64,000 nt of DNA from Blastobasis lacticolella (GCA_905147135.1 LR990049.1:14525428-14589427), one strand, 5' to 3'; positions 32,336 through 47,300 are shown, counted from the first letter of the stretch. Notes: a model not told the origin generated them from the sequence alone. Translations and numbers: made by a program.

Positions 32336-35300
32336 CTGATGGGGAAGAATATCGGGAATGTTAGCGTCTCACTTACATGTAATAAAAAACATTTATTACA
32401 CTAAATCATATGGCACAGCAGATACACTAATATAAAGAAAAGGAAATAATCATAAACTACAATGACAGCAGGAACGACGATATAGTATAAGGCAGACGCC
32501 GAAACTGACCGCTCGGTTGATAACGATGAAAGACGTTATAGTAGTGTCTCGGCGGTGGCGCCACAAAGCCAAAATGAAGCCTACTGATCTCTTATTTAAC
32601 TTAACTACTTTTGACGCTAACTGCCGGTGTGTCAGCTTGCCATCTACAGCCCCTCACCTCCGGATGGTATGGCGGCGTTGCCACAAAGCCAAAATGAAGC
32701 CTACTGATCTCTTATTTAGCTTAACTACTTTTGACGCTAACTGCCGGTGTGTCAGCTTGCCATCTACAGCCCCTCACCTCCGGATGGTACGATACGCAGT
32801 GTTTCGGGCGGCGGCGTCAGAAAGCCAAAATGAAGCCTACTGATTTCTTATTTCGCTTAGATACTTTTGACGCTAACTGCCGGTGTGTCACATTTGCCAT
32901 CTACAGTCGCTCACCTCCGGATAGTACGACACACAGTGTCCGCGGTCGCTCACCTCTGAATGGTAGGACACGCTGCGTCTGGGGTCGCTCACCTCCGGAC
33001 GGTACGACACGCTGCGTCTGTAGTCACTCACCTCCGGATGGTACGACACACATTGTCTGGGGTCGCTTACCTCCGGATGGTACGACACGCTGCGTCTGTA
33101 GTCACTCACCTCCGGATGGTAGGACACGCATTGTCCGGGGTCGCTTACCTCCGGATGGTACGACACGCTGCGTCTGTAGTAACTCACGTCCGGATGGTAG
33201 GACACGCATTGTCCGGGGTCGCTTACCTCCGGATGGTACGACACGCTGCGTCTATAGTCACTCACCTCCGGATGGTACGACACGCTGCGTCTGTAGTCAC
33301 TCACCTCCGGATGGTACGACACGCTGCGTCTGTAGTAACTCACGTCCGGATGGTAGGACACGCATTGTCCGGGGTCGCTTACCTCCGGATGGTACGACAC
33401 GCTGCGTCTATAGTCACTCACCTCCGGATGGTACGACACGCTGCGTCGGTAGTCACTCACCTCCGGATGGTACGACACGCTGCGTCTGTAGTCACTCACC
33501 TCCGGATGGTACGACACGCTGCGTCTGTAGTCACTCACCTCCGGATGGTACGACACGCTGCGTCTGTAGTCACTCACCTCCGGATGGTACGACACGCTGC
33601 GTCTGTAGTCACTCACCTCCGGATGGTACGACACGCTGCGTCTGTAGTCACTCACCTCCGGATGGTACGACACGCTGCGTCTGTAGTCACTCACCTCCGG
33701 ATGGTACGACACGCTGCGTCTGGAGTCACTCACCTCCGGATGGTACGACACGCTGCGTCTGTAGTCACTCACCTCCGGATGGTACGACACGCTGCGTCTG
33801 TAGTCACTCACCTCCGGATGGTACGACACGCTGCGTCTGTAGTCACTCACCTCCGGATGGTACGACACGCTGCGTCTGGGGTCCCTCACCTCCGGATGGT
33901 ACGTCATGCTGCGTCTGTAGTCACTCACCTCCGGATGGTAGGACACGCAGTGCCTCGGGCGGCGGCGGTGCGCGAGGCCGGCGCGGCGGCACGCGGCCCG
34001 CGGCGGCGCCTCCCGCGGCCGCACGTCCAGCCGCTTGGCGCCGCACGGGCACAGCGTGTCCACCACCAGCAGGATCAGGTTGCTGTGCGGGATCTTCTGC
34101 ACGCTGAACGGTCTGCGGGAGGGTGGTTGTTAGTGTCGAAGGTGGTGGATGATCATATAGGCTGTGAGGGTGCCAAAGGTCATTGAGCAAGTACAAGAAA
34201 AATTCCACTTTGTAGCGATAGAGTTTTAGGAGACCCATAAAAGTAGAAGTAATAAAAGCCTCGGGCACAGCTTGTCCACCACCAGCAGGATCAGGTTGCT
34301 GTGCGGGATCTTTTGCACGCTAAACGGTCGAGGGGTGGCAGGGGGTTTATCAAATTATCGTCTCTGTTGTAGGACGTCCACTGCGAAACATTGGCGTTCT
34401 CCCCACGCCTTACAAACTGATCGGCTATGTGCCTCTTGCATCCATCGGGCCATTCCATACGACATAATTTTACGTACAGTCTGACTAGATTAACAAACAA
34501 ATTGTCTCCTGTGGACGGGCGACAACCTGATTGAATCGGATTGTGTCGTATGGATGGGCCATGAGGTACTGATTAGATTACGCTCACTTAAAAGTCTGTC
34601 TGGCGGTGGCGTGGGGGCCGGGTCGCTTTTTTCCCTCAAATATGGTTGAATTGGACGATGGCTGGGCCCTGCATTATACTCGTGAACGGGTGCTGCCTTG
34701 GTGGACTGGCTTACTCTTGCTGTAGTTTTAGGTGGTTTTTCTTAATTTTACTAGACATATTTATATAATATATTGAGCGCGGTCCGGCTTTGCCTGGCAT
34801 TTTCGGGCACGGTCCGGTCGTGACTGGGGTGGGATGGGTTTGCTACTGCCATGAGGCGGCCAGCGTGTCACTGTGTGCTTCCTTCCTACTTTCAAACCCC
34901 CCTCCTTTTTGACGATTGAAAGAGATATTTAATGTCTTAATAAAAAAAAAATTGCAAGTAAATAGTGAGGTGTGGACGGACAATCAGATTGTGTCGTATG
35001 GAAGGGCCCAAAGAAACCATGTTGTACCTTGCAGCTTTGATTTCAGGTACATTACGTACATACGAGGGTGTGGGTTAGTGGTCAAAATATTGTATTTGAA
35101 GGTTAAGATGTGGCCTGACAAAAATACATTGAGAGCTGCAATATATTATGTAATATACTTTTTGTAACAATCTTGTGTACAATAAATGGTTAAATAAATA
35201 ATAATAAATAAATAAAATCCTACTACCGTGACACAGTTTGACCATGGGTTGTCTCGCTGTGGCTGTCTGTGGTGCATGACAATTTTACAAAGTATCATCA

Positions 35301-38300
35301 AATAAATCATTTACCTTTCACACCCAGAATTGTGACAATTGGTCAGCTTTCCTTTCAACGGCTGGGCAGCGTTCAATCTCGTCGACTGTAATGTGAACAG
35401 CTCAGCTGTTGTGTCGCATGGCCTCACTGCCGCGGACCGGACTGCCTCGCGCGGCGGCTCTCGCGGGGGCCCCGCGGGCGCCGGCTCGGGGCCCATATTG
35501 TGGCCCTTGTCCTCCGGGGCCCCCTGGCCGTCTAAGATAATCTCGTATGTGCCCCCTCTGTCTCTATCGAGGTCGTCGTTCGCGGCGTTGTCAGTTTCGT
35601 AGTCCTCGTAATCGGCTAATGGGATACAAGAGTTTAGATTTTATTTAGATAATAATTAAGATAAGATAAAATTTTTTTCATTATAAAAGCTTAGCCTAGG
35701 GTCATAAGTATCTTAATAATAAACAAAACAGAATATTTAAGTAGTAGTAAAAATTATTAGCACACTGTAAAATTAGAGAACTGATAATTGATTTTATTAC
35801 AAAATACACGAAAATGGTCATACCCAAACTAAATAAAATAATCTTAGGTAGATATTATTTTTAAATTGTATAATTGGTTGTATAATAATGGTTATTTTTT
35901 TAAGTGTTTCCTTACCGATTTCCTCTTCAGCAATGGGATGTGGTCGCGCACGTACCGTTTCCCAAAGTGGAAACCATACAGCTATCAAATTAATGAGATA
36001 TCCGCCGAGCCATGATAGCGGTTTTATAGGCTGGAAGAACAAGTATTTCAATAAAAGAATTGCTTCTTGTATTTCAATAAAAACTAAATATTATATGGAA
36101 TAGGACCTTACCGCTAATTTATTGCCGTCGCCACTGAAAGGGTTCCTGGAGTCAGGGCATCTGCCCTGGTGGTCGTGAACCGTTATCTTCTTGTAGATTC
36201 TGTCCTGCACCAGGGAATCCATAATAGTGCCATCCACCTGACCGAAGAATCTGCCGGTTTGCGATATGTCTTCCGATAAAATTATAAAGCCGTTGTCGTC
36301 TAGGATATAGCAGTCCAATTCTTCGCCCGCACACGTCTTGCATACGTTGGCTGCTGTGCACTGTGAAACAAAACGAGAGCATTATTCATTTTGGTAATAT
36401 CAAAGTATTGTTTTAATCTTCATAGAGAAATAACTAATTCAGTTTCAATCTTTAGATAAAGCACCAAGAAATCGGATCAGGATAACTGTCTGTTCTGTAA
36501 GCTACTTCTGACACCTGAGTAGTATAAAAAAGAGCAACTCACCGTTGAAGTGACGTTCAGGAAATGTTTCACCAGCGAATCTAGCTGGAAGTGCAACCCC
36601 ACGACTGCCGCCGGCGCCCGGTGTCCTCTCGACTCCACGAAGACTGCGTGCGTGGCCAGCACCAGCGGCGGTCTCCCGCTGAGGTCCTCGGCTTCAGAAA
36701 CGTCCTTGAACGGCACTGAGAAGACGAAGCTCTCTGGCTCTATGGAGTGATGCTCCACGGCGCGCCGGTACCATTCAGAGTCGAAGGCGCGCGCGTATCG
36801 TTCGCTGAAGTGCCTGTAGATTGAGATAAACAGATTGGAATTCTGGTGTCGAGTTTGTAATTAACTAATAAGCTATTGCAGAGGTAATCAGGGTTGTTAT
36901 TCGAAAGGGATGGTAAAGATTTTATACGAACTCAATCCGGAATTCCTGGCACTTACAGTTGTGTGTTAATTTTATTTTTAATCGGAGCGGAGTGCGGATT
37001 TGAGAAGGCGAACACGGTGCGATGTGGATTGACAGCTTTTTAGAGAGAATGGTTGCTTACGTAACTACTTGTATACACAAACTGCCACCCTTGTGAATAA
37101 TTTGAATATATATTTTTAATCAATAGATATGCGAGGAATTTCATAAGGTACCAACGCACATTTATACTCTGCGTATTGTAAAACTAGTAACAGATGTTCG
37201 GTTTTGGCTGGAGCCGACCAACCGTCAGTTGCAGTTGAGATTAATCCTTACCATGTACAAAATCAAGTCGCTTTTAGATTATTTCCGATGCGCGGGCGAG
37301 CGAGTTGACCATGGCCGGACGTCCTACCACGTCCCCCGCACTCAAAAGCGACTTTATTTTATTACTGCGTAATGATTAGTATCAACTGCAACTGACGGTT
37401 ACTAGCTGAACCTTACACCGGCTGCTGTAGCTGATCAAAAGGCGGTGGTGATTGTGTCTCCACCGCCTTTTCACCGAGAGTTTCTTTTCTGTATGTTATG
37501 GCTGTAAGTGAACTTACTGTTCAGGGCTATCTGAAGTCCTGGTGCTGTTGGTGTTCTCAGTCCACTTGAGGAGGCCGCTCCGGGTGGCGATGAAGGACAG
37601 CGTAACCACGAACTTGTGGAACCGGCCTTGCCTGCAAAGAGCGGGTGGGAAGTGAGACTTTGGTTTACGTTGGTGCTTACAGGGAATACCACACCAGATC
37701 TCTGTAGCGATAATAATTATATGATCTGTCCAGACTGACTTGTCTTATTTGGTGAACAAACAATACCCAAAACTACAACTTGCCGTATGAATCACGCTAA
37801 GTACGAGTACATTGTATGTGAATTTTAACGAATACTGCTGCAAATTATCCACTTAAATACATTATTCCATAACCAAATAAGGCAATTCAGTCTGGACAGA
37901 TTTTACAGTGATTGCAGTCGAGTCATTATTTGGCTTTACAAGGGCTTTGTTGTGTGTTGTCTTTCGGTGGTCTCTTGCATGTTTCTTGTATTTGTTGCAG
38001 TTTTTACTGATGAAGAAGAAATGATAGATTTCTTGTTTCTCGTAAGTTCGACTGATTCAATTCATATAGTCTTTGGCGGTGTGGTGTCCGGCGGAGTAGA
38101 ATAGCACTAACTCCTTGCACTCGTGGATGTCGTACAAGACAAATAATGTTTTCGAGGCATAAGATTTAGAGTCTCTTGAAAAGATTGGAAATGGGCAGGA
38201 GCGTCATCTATTGTTATATTTATATTGCTGCGATCGCCAAGCGTGGAGATCATGGCAATAACCTCCCTTTTCGATGGAGAGGCTGTAAGTCCTGCAGTGG

Positions 38301-41300
38301 ACTGTTATGGGCTGTGATGATGAGTCTTTAAACAATCTCTGGTACTAATGGGTGGATGGGAGTCGACCACGCTACATCCGCACATAAAGCGGACATACTA
38401 ACCACTTTAAGGCTTAAAATTGGATGTTACTCGTATCCGTTATTCTACTTATAACGGCACGTAGCTTAGCCTAGGCATATAATCTATAACACAAAATCAG
38501 TGACAACAAAACACCATTAATGCCTATTTTCCATATTAAAACAATCAATAAAGAGTCTTTCTCACTGATTTTTTGCGGTATTTCTCTTGCTCTTAAGCTA
38601 AATATGCATACAGGTTGGCATCAAATTCGTGATACAAAAGGGTATTGTAGGCATGTGCTCATGATAACACATCTTTTACTATGAGAACAATTCTGTAATT
38701 GCGAAAAAAAATGTTGTTTTTATACAAAATTGTTTCTCTGACAAGAGTTTATACTCTTAATTATATGATGATGATACAAAATTAAAAACGAATTCTGCCA
38801 AAATTTATAAAACAGCTGATTTCTTTTTGCGAGCTGATTTCTTTTTGCGATTTCAGAGTTGGTTCCATAGTAAAAGTTTGTTATCACGAGCACATGCATA
38901 CAGTACCCCTTGGAATCACGAATTTGAAGTCAGCCTGTATAAAGAACAATACCAACTATAAGCACTAAATATGGAAAATAGATGTTGATGGATATAAACG
39001 ATATAACTAAATCCAATGCGCTGGCTAAAACAAAACTCCTCATTTTCTGGCAGCTAAAATGGAAATTATTTACCACGCCATACCTTAGTCCTGGGCAGCA
39101 TTTTATAATTACGGGTAGACTCTTAATACCTAATGTGAATGAACAATATGTGGAAAGAACGATATTTTACAATAGTGGGTAATGTAAACATTATGCTCTA
39201 ACTAAAGTATAAATTTAATAGAGCGAAGATAGACAATAGGGATGATGACTGATATTTTTTTACTTGATTGATATCTTTAAAGCTAAGCACGTTATGAAGG
39301 TTTCAAATTCCATATTTGCCAAATGTGGTCACGGTTATCTATCGCTCTTTAAAATACACGTAGCTTAACTCTGTTTTGAGAGAAAGAGGCAGACAATAAT
39401 TTGTCCTAAGCCCCAGGGATACGTGGGAAACGTGTCTAAACCTGTCGGTGTCAGGAAATATGCCCATTGGGAGGCTCAGGCGTCAGGCCTACGACGTGAG
39501 GATGCTGAAGACGTGGCGAAGTGGAGGAAGAATAGCAGGAAAACGGATCCTGGGACAATGTGGGATGGACGCTAAGATGATGATGACCTATAAGTTCTAA
39601 GTTTTAACCCGATTTTAAATAAGTTTTCAGTTTTTGTTATAGTTTGTAAAACTAAGGCTCAACCTTCAAGGTACACTTTATATTTTTTTCATAAATTTTA
39701 ATATGACGTATTCGGTAGCAGTCATCATCCCTTTTGAGAATACCCTGCTCTCAAAACTATGAGCATAAACTGTTAAGTTGATTCGACCACCGTAGCGATG
39801 AGAACCTACAACTTATTTTCCCATGAACTTGTTTAAATATAAGATGTCTCAAACTAAGCTCAGATATGTTTACTTAGCAAGTCTACAACAGTAGAACGTT
39901 GAAATTATCTCTATTTTACCTTGTCAGTAGTGCCATTAATGTTGCTATCGGGCTATTCGTGTGACAAACACATATAAATTAGTTATCAACCGAAAATAAC
40001 ATAAAAGTGCGACATAAAGAACGTGTTAACATTTATATGCTACATGCAAAAGCTGGGACATTAGAACGTCTGGAGTGCAGTTGCAAATATTTTACGAAGG
40101 GTAGTTCGATATTCTTTGTTGAAATATTTAAAGTTGTGTTATTGCATCTCCCCTATTTTATTAGAGAGTTTACTGGTTAAACTCTTGTATTCTGGTTCGG
40201 TATATTAAAGTTTATTTATTTCATATAGCTAGAGGGTGCAATAGATTCATGCTGAAATAAGAATATGCACTTACTGGTTGTGATGGCTCGCGTGTCCAGT
40301 GTGAGCGTCCAGTTCTTTTATTACCATTGCGTCCCTAATGAGAGACTGTACGAGGTTCTTGTCGCCTGAAATGTAGGGAAGTGTGCGCATGAGACGTGGT
40401 TTCCAAGTATAAGATTATGTTGGTCCTTATAATAAAAATATTAGGAAAACTTTAAGATTTGTCTAATGGCATACCTACGTACGTAACGATAAAAAAATTC
40501 TGAAAGAGGGTTTCAAAATTAATAATAAGTAGTTTCCTTCCATTGACTCCACTACACAGATTATAGCAGATCTGGGCTGCCTGTTGCGTCTCTGTTTTGG
40601 TACCTAACATTGTAGTCTGTTTATTTTTGTAATGTATTTATTATAATAATTATTAGTAAATTAAGTGTACATTTAAGAATTAGTATTTGCCCCTGGTGTT
40701 GCTGGTGTCTATAGGCGGCGGTGACCACTTTCTATCAGGTGGCCCGCTAGCCTGTTTGTCTGTAGTACAACATAAAATAACTAAGTAACAATTTGAGATA
40801 GGATGTTAAAGTAACAGTGGGCCCTGAAGACGATTTTGAATGGCAGCGGCGTGGTCCCGCCACTAATTCGCTATAGCAAGATCCGCCCAACACTCACAGT
40901 AATAAGAGTCCCGCTCCTGTTTCTTGTGCGCGTTGTGCAGCACCAGCGCCCGCGGCCGCAACGACATCCACTTCCAGCCGGGGCGGCCGGCGCGGGTGAG
41001 GAAGTGCTTCAGTTGCTCCTCGGGCGTGTTGAACGACTGGTCGGACGTGGACGCGTATTCGCAGTATACCCTGGGGAAATGGAATAACAATAAAAATTTA
41101 AAAATGCCATAAGGCTTGTGGATACACCTCGTTCGCACACTTGTCGCGGAGACTTGGACACTCGAAGCCTCCGACAGGCAGAGTTGACGCCTTTGAAATG
41201 TGGTGTGGCGCCGCATGCTGAGGATACCTTGGACAGCTTACCGCACAAATATCTCGATTCTTAAGCAACTTAAAATAGAAAATGTTCAGCGACTGTCTGC

Positions 41301-44300
41301 AACCTGCTTTCAACGTAAAGTGCGGTATGTTGGCACGAAGAGTAGGGATAACCTGGAACGTCTGATGTTGATAGGAAAAGTGGAGAGAAAGACACCGAGA
41401 GGCCGCAGCCAAAGCGATGGTCAGATCTCCGAAGAGTTGGAAATACCGGTCAGCGCCGCACTACACCAAGCGACGGAACGCAGCCGATGGAGGCAGTTAA
41501 TTGATGTGGCACTCGATAGCATCTGCCTACCCTTTGGGATATGGCTTGAGTGTGTATGTAGGTATGTAAAAAGTATTTATTGAATTAGGAATACGATAAT
41601 TAATCGGTTTTCTAACGTCAAAAAATGGAGACGGTTAGGGATCTTGTTCAGGGGCCCTATTTTTGAACCGCTCGCTTTCACCTACCTGTGTCTTTCACAT
41701 TTTCTTCGGTAAGTTGCTAAAGACACAAAAGACAGGCAATAGAAGGCGAGCGCTCGCGTGGATGCGAGCGGTCCAAAAATAGGACCCCTGGTAAACGACG
41801 ACGCTCACAGGTTTTAGTTCTTACCAGTCAGGATGTATCTTCCAGTTCTCCCCTTTGAAAAACTCCGTGACTGAAAACGTAAAAGAATATTTTAGTTTCT
41901 TAAAGAATTTAACTTATTACAGGTTTATTTGGTTGTCATGTATGTTGGTAGTTGGCACTGACCATTGATTGCGCTGTGCTTGACTTCTTGCTCCGCTTGT
42001 AACTCATACATGCCATAGCCATCCGGTAGCACCACGGCGAGAGAATAGGGGGTGCCTTCGACTGGGGTGAAAAAGTATCTGGAAACGAAATAAAATTATT
42101 GCTAATTATCTATATACAAAATAGTCTATCTGGATTGACTATTACAAGAGTACTCATGGTTTGTTGAGTCTTTGTAAAGCTTTGTTCGAATATCGCACAT
42201 AACTACACCTAAATATAATGGTGCCCAAGGAAAAAATAGAACTATGAACTTTGTTGCATTGTATTAGCAGCTAGTGTCGGCCGAAACTAATGCGACACGT
42301 AGCGTCTAAAAGTCGGAAGTCGGCCAGGAAGTTCAATGGCAAATAATTTCTTTTTTATTTGTTACCTTTGCCGCCTGGTGGAGACACGCCTCATGTTGTC
42401 GTATTGCACTTTGACAGCTATCTCTGTTTCGCCTTCTCTCTGTTCTATCATGTCGTGTCGCATCTGAGAAGAAATATTTCATTTATAGTAGGTAAATGTT
42501 TTATATTGCGGGCACAAACATTTTTACATTGCACGCATATTTGAATTGGTATGAGGAAGTCGCCCAATATCTCTGTCCTAAGGCATTGCTAGACATTGGT
42601 CGTCCGCAATGAGCGACATTGAGCCTTGTCCTCAGCTTGTCGCATCCAGCTGCCGCTGGACGTCGTCCTACACTACTCTACGCTTGCCGAGTTCCGGTTT
42701 CCATAAAAAAAAGAGATTTTTACAGATGTGGTCAGCTCAACGCCATTTCAACGTGCTAATCGCAGAAAAGGCTGTTCCTAGACAGGCATTCTCCATCTTC
42801 GGCCGCCTTACTACCAGATGAGACGGCGGTCAAATGTTTGTCTGGCCTAATTAAAAAAATATAATCTCTTTTTTTCTGTTTCTAAAGGCTTATATGTTAA
42901 TACTCACATCATACAGCAACGAGGTAAGGTTCACTCTGGAGTTCTCGTCGGAATCCACCAGTAGCTCTACGTCAGTCATGTCCACGCTCGAGTACAGCGG
43001 CCGTAACGTTTCGGTGTACTAAACGAGGGAAAGTAATTTTTGTTATGGTAGTGTTATGGTTTTTGTTATGGTACGTGCGTATTTCTAAATTAAATAATTT
43101 AAAAATTTCCTCGACTTTTAAACTTTTCATATTGTCATAATTATGTTGAGAATTGGAATATGTCGCTTTTTGTCTTCCGCCCATACTTACTTCCTCATTC
43201 GTGTGCTGGAAAAAAGATAAGTTATTGTTTATTGCCTATTTATTTTAGCCATTATTTTATAAATTTGATTGTTCTATTGAAATATCTTCACACTACAACT
43301 ACAACAAGTTTATATTTCACAAGAAACTTTTATCAGTGTCAATTTATTTATTTATTTATTCATAATTTCACAATCTCTTTTACTAATGCTTTAACTTACC
43401 AGAGGCCTTAAATCAGGGTGATATAAAACATGCCCGTTGTTATCCACCATAAATGAGTAACCGTTTACCCCGAGCTGAAATAGAAAAGACTTCGTTGTTG
43501 AAACTGCCCAAGGGTGAATGCGAAATGGAAGGTTACACAGGGACGGATTCAGTAATTTAGTTTAGCGACCCATGTGAAAATGTGGCGTCTATTTTTCACA
43601 GAATTTGAAATTTTTTAAATTTATTTTATTACCTTGTAAGGTGGCACGAGCTTCTTTATCTGTTCGACAGGTACATCCGTTCCCACAATGCCCAGCAAGT
43701 TGGCTGCTCTATGCTGAAATTTTATTATTTATATGATTATGCGGGTATTCGTGGATATTATATGTCATTTATAGGAATTTTGTCACTTACAGTGTGGTTT
43801 CTCCTGTCGAAAATCGGTACGGTGACGGACGTCATCAGTTGTCCCATGCCATCATCGGCAAAGCTGTTACTCTGTAAAATTTCGTGTACGTGTTATTAGA
43901 TTATATTAAATATCAAATAATGAGGTTTTTACTAGTTTTAGACCGAGCCTTTGCTGGCCTAGAATGGAGTGAAAGTTCCTGCTCCATGTCTTGAACAATA
44001 TCCGTGACAAAACGCACGTGATGCTTCGTTTTGACGTGAACAAACAAGCAATCTTTATTTTACTTTTATTAGTAAGGATTTCCAACTTACTCTACCGCCG
44101 ACGTAGACGGGGCTCCAGTGCACAGGATGAATTGTTTGGTACATAACCAAGGGTCGGGCTAGCACCTCGATTAAGTGTAGCACCTTCGACCTGATCTCCG
44201 AATGTTCGTTTATTGTCACATAAAATCCTGAAACCGATAAAGCATTGGAGATTTGTCCTATCGAGTGACAAAACAAAATCTAGAGATTAAAAGATTTCTG

Positions 44301-47300
44301 AACATTAGTGTGGTTGAATAGACATTGACTGCTAGGATAATGGTGATGGTATAGTACCTTTGTTCGTGCAAGCCATGTCCTTCATGTTATGTCCCGATGT
44401 CGCGTCGCCTCCGACTCTGTAAGTGAACATGCGCACGGGCATGTGTGGCCAGTTCCAGGTTTTGAATACACCCTTCACGCCGCCGGCGCCTCCGCCAGCT
44501 CCTACCACGGCAATAGCTTGGTTGCATTGGCATCCTTGGCCGGTACGATTGTACTGAAAATACATAGAATAGTTACTATAATTTTGGTTTAATCTTCACA
44601 AACTCAGGCGTCTACATTTGTGACAAAATTTTTGCCATGTAATGGACCTACAGGTAGAAAATAGTTACCCTATGAAGAATTTCAAAGGCATTATGTAGCG
44701 CTCCTGTCAAATTTGCGGTTCCACCAGTTGCTTCAGCTTCCCATAACGCTGTCTTCAGTTCCCGTATCGTTTCAGGAACAGCCTGTTAAGATTGGAAATT
44801 AAATGTAAATGCTAACATCGTTATCTCATTCATTTCTATTCTAGCCTAGTAATTTTTTACAATGATGGTGGCAAACAAGTGTACGGCTTGCCTGATGGTC
44901 GATAGTTACCATAGCCAATGGATGTTTACAATACCAAGGGTATCACCAGCGAGGTTATAATGAGGGGCGCTTTCCCACCGTCCTTGATACGGCCCTGTCC
45001 TCCTTTAGTACTATAACTAAACAACTCTCTGTCTGCAGTTGAATGCAGTTCGTGCATAGTTGACGGGCGTGGTGTGGCCGCATAATAGCGAAGTTTAGCC
45101 AGGCGGTCGGCGCGAGGCCGTGCTAGGCACTGCTTTTCAGCCTCAGGTCAAGGATGTGGGTTTGCAAATCTCACCAGCGTTGCATATTAAGCAGAGATGT
45201 TCTAATAGCCTTGGTTCGAATTGGGTTATATAAGCCTGCAATCGTGGCTTGTTGATACGATTACTTTATAACGGTTTGTAACGAAATTCGTTCGTTAGTT
45301 ACTCCTATTTATAATGCTTTTCCCCGCGGCTTTTTTGCAGAAAATGCTATGAAAAGTAGCCTATATAAAGATAAAATTTTATTTATGATGTGTGCCAGGC
45401 AATGTCCAGGGGCCTTCAGCCTCGGGTCAATGATTGAGGTTCGCAGATCTCACAATTGCATATTAAATGGGAACACGATGTTCTATTCTATCGGCCTTGG
45501 TTTGAATTGGGTTATCTGACTTGGTAGTGAGATGGTGAACTGCCTGCACTACAGTGGCGCATCCAGGAATTAGGTTTTGAGCGGGCTTAACCATGACCGT
45601 ATCGGGCCAGTTGTGAATAGCCCAAGGGCGAAATAAATGTATAAGAACATGGTTAGGTTAGCCTATAACATTTAATTTTGCTCTGAGAAATAATTACATT
45701 TCCATGCCGAAAATCAAAATATATGAATGTGGAAGAGGCAAAAGAGGCGTGTCAGGATCGTAGCTTGTGGCACTCGATTGTCTCTGCCTACCCCTAAGGG
45801 ATACGGGCGTGAGTGTGTACGTATGTAAAGTGTGTTCCAATAGAAACTCAATTGTGAAGAAAAAAGAAAACACAACTGACGCTCCCTCCTCTTAGGGATC
45901 TGTAAGACCGAAAGCGGTCACGCGATCGAACGTTCAGTTATTCGTTGTAATTGATTAAAACGGTCAGAACGCCTGCTGTGTTGGTATGTCTATGACGTAA
46001 TACAAGACAACGAACGCAGGACGCGAACGCGGAACGCCCGAACGCGAGATTTCTGCATCCTCACGGTCGTTATTATCGTTGACGCGCTCAACTGTTTTGC
46101 CACTTACTATTGAAACACTTACAAGTACTTAGGTATGAAAGCGATTGCGCAGCGGGCGCTAAAAACTAAAACAATTTCTCCTCGTGTCTGTCAAAAGTTG
46201 TGATGTACCCTTTCACTTTTGCCTGTGTTGAGTGAAGGTGTTCAGGTAAGCGGAGCCTTGTCGCGGCCGTCACTACACCGCGGGGCTGAAGAACCTTGAA
46301 AGTTCGACATGAAAGTACATTGTTCGGAAGCCGACGCGACGTGCAATTTTACTTTGGCATCTTCAGATAATGTTACTGTGTTACGAAACTTTTGGCGCTC
46401 CACAATTTACCAACAATAGTGGTAGCATAGGTAGCACATAAAACTACAGAGTATATTTTCTCAATAGGGCCGCGCATGTATATTATTTACAGATAAAATT
46501 ACCCAACAATTAGTAAGAAAGCTTTTCTTGTTAATAACTTTTAAGAAAATCTGCATTAAAGAGCCTCGGCTTTCGCGCAGAAAATCCAAGTATTTAATTA
46601 CCTTTAAATCTCAAAGCAATATTAATTACAGCAAGATGAAAGTCTGGTTAAACCTACGCAATTACGTTGGCTCCTAGCGCCCGTGGCTTTTCCTTTAACA
46701 ATTATGTTAAAAAGGGACGATCGCATCGCATCTACCTACATAGATGTTGAATTTCACTCGAATTACCCACGCACCTGTATTGGATCCGTTTACCGCGTTC
46801 CGTTATAATTCACGGAATTCCGCAATCGATACACACAAGTATTAAACGTTAGATCATTAAGCGGGAGTCGTTAATGTGAATAAACATGAGAATATGCCTA
46901 TTAAACTTTATGTGTGTAACAACTCTTAAATATACAAGCTTTCGGGTGGGGTGGGTGTTTGCCGTGGGCGATTGCCGCGCCGCGTGTAAGCGGGGTGCCG
47001 CGGTGGATATATGTTTTACCTAGATCACGTTTGGGGAAGTTAAGTGTAACTGGATTTTTGTAGGGCTCTCTTTTGATAACGATACACACGTTACGTTTAT
47101 CATTCATCAAGAACTAGTAACAGTCCGGTACGGCGAGGGAAACATCGTGATGAAACTTGCAGATTCAGGCGAGATTCATGATTACACATTCAGTAATCAT
47201 GATCCAATCTGGTCAGGTTGGCAGCAGGGTCACGGAGATCAGATGGCAGTCGCTCCACTGTAGTTACCTGATCTGCCAAATCCTGGATCATGGTCAAGGC

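Noticed and set aside
32903..33957. CRISPR-like array
   Set aside because: Units are contiguous and near-identical with no unique spacers, in an insect genome; it is a minisatellite.
32731..34186. Plus-strand open frames of about 400-460 codons (32731-34107 and 32960-34186)
   Set aside because: They are by-products of a stop-free 39-bp tandem repeat, which leaves several frames open on both strands. Only the minus frame connects to a recognised exon with correct splice phase.
42609..42821. 70-codon ORF near the alpha-2/delta exon at 42908
   Set aside because: Opposite strand to the gene, no domain; surrounding sequence may be a decayed repeat, but I could not link it to a second copy.
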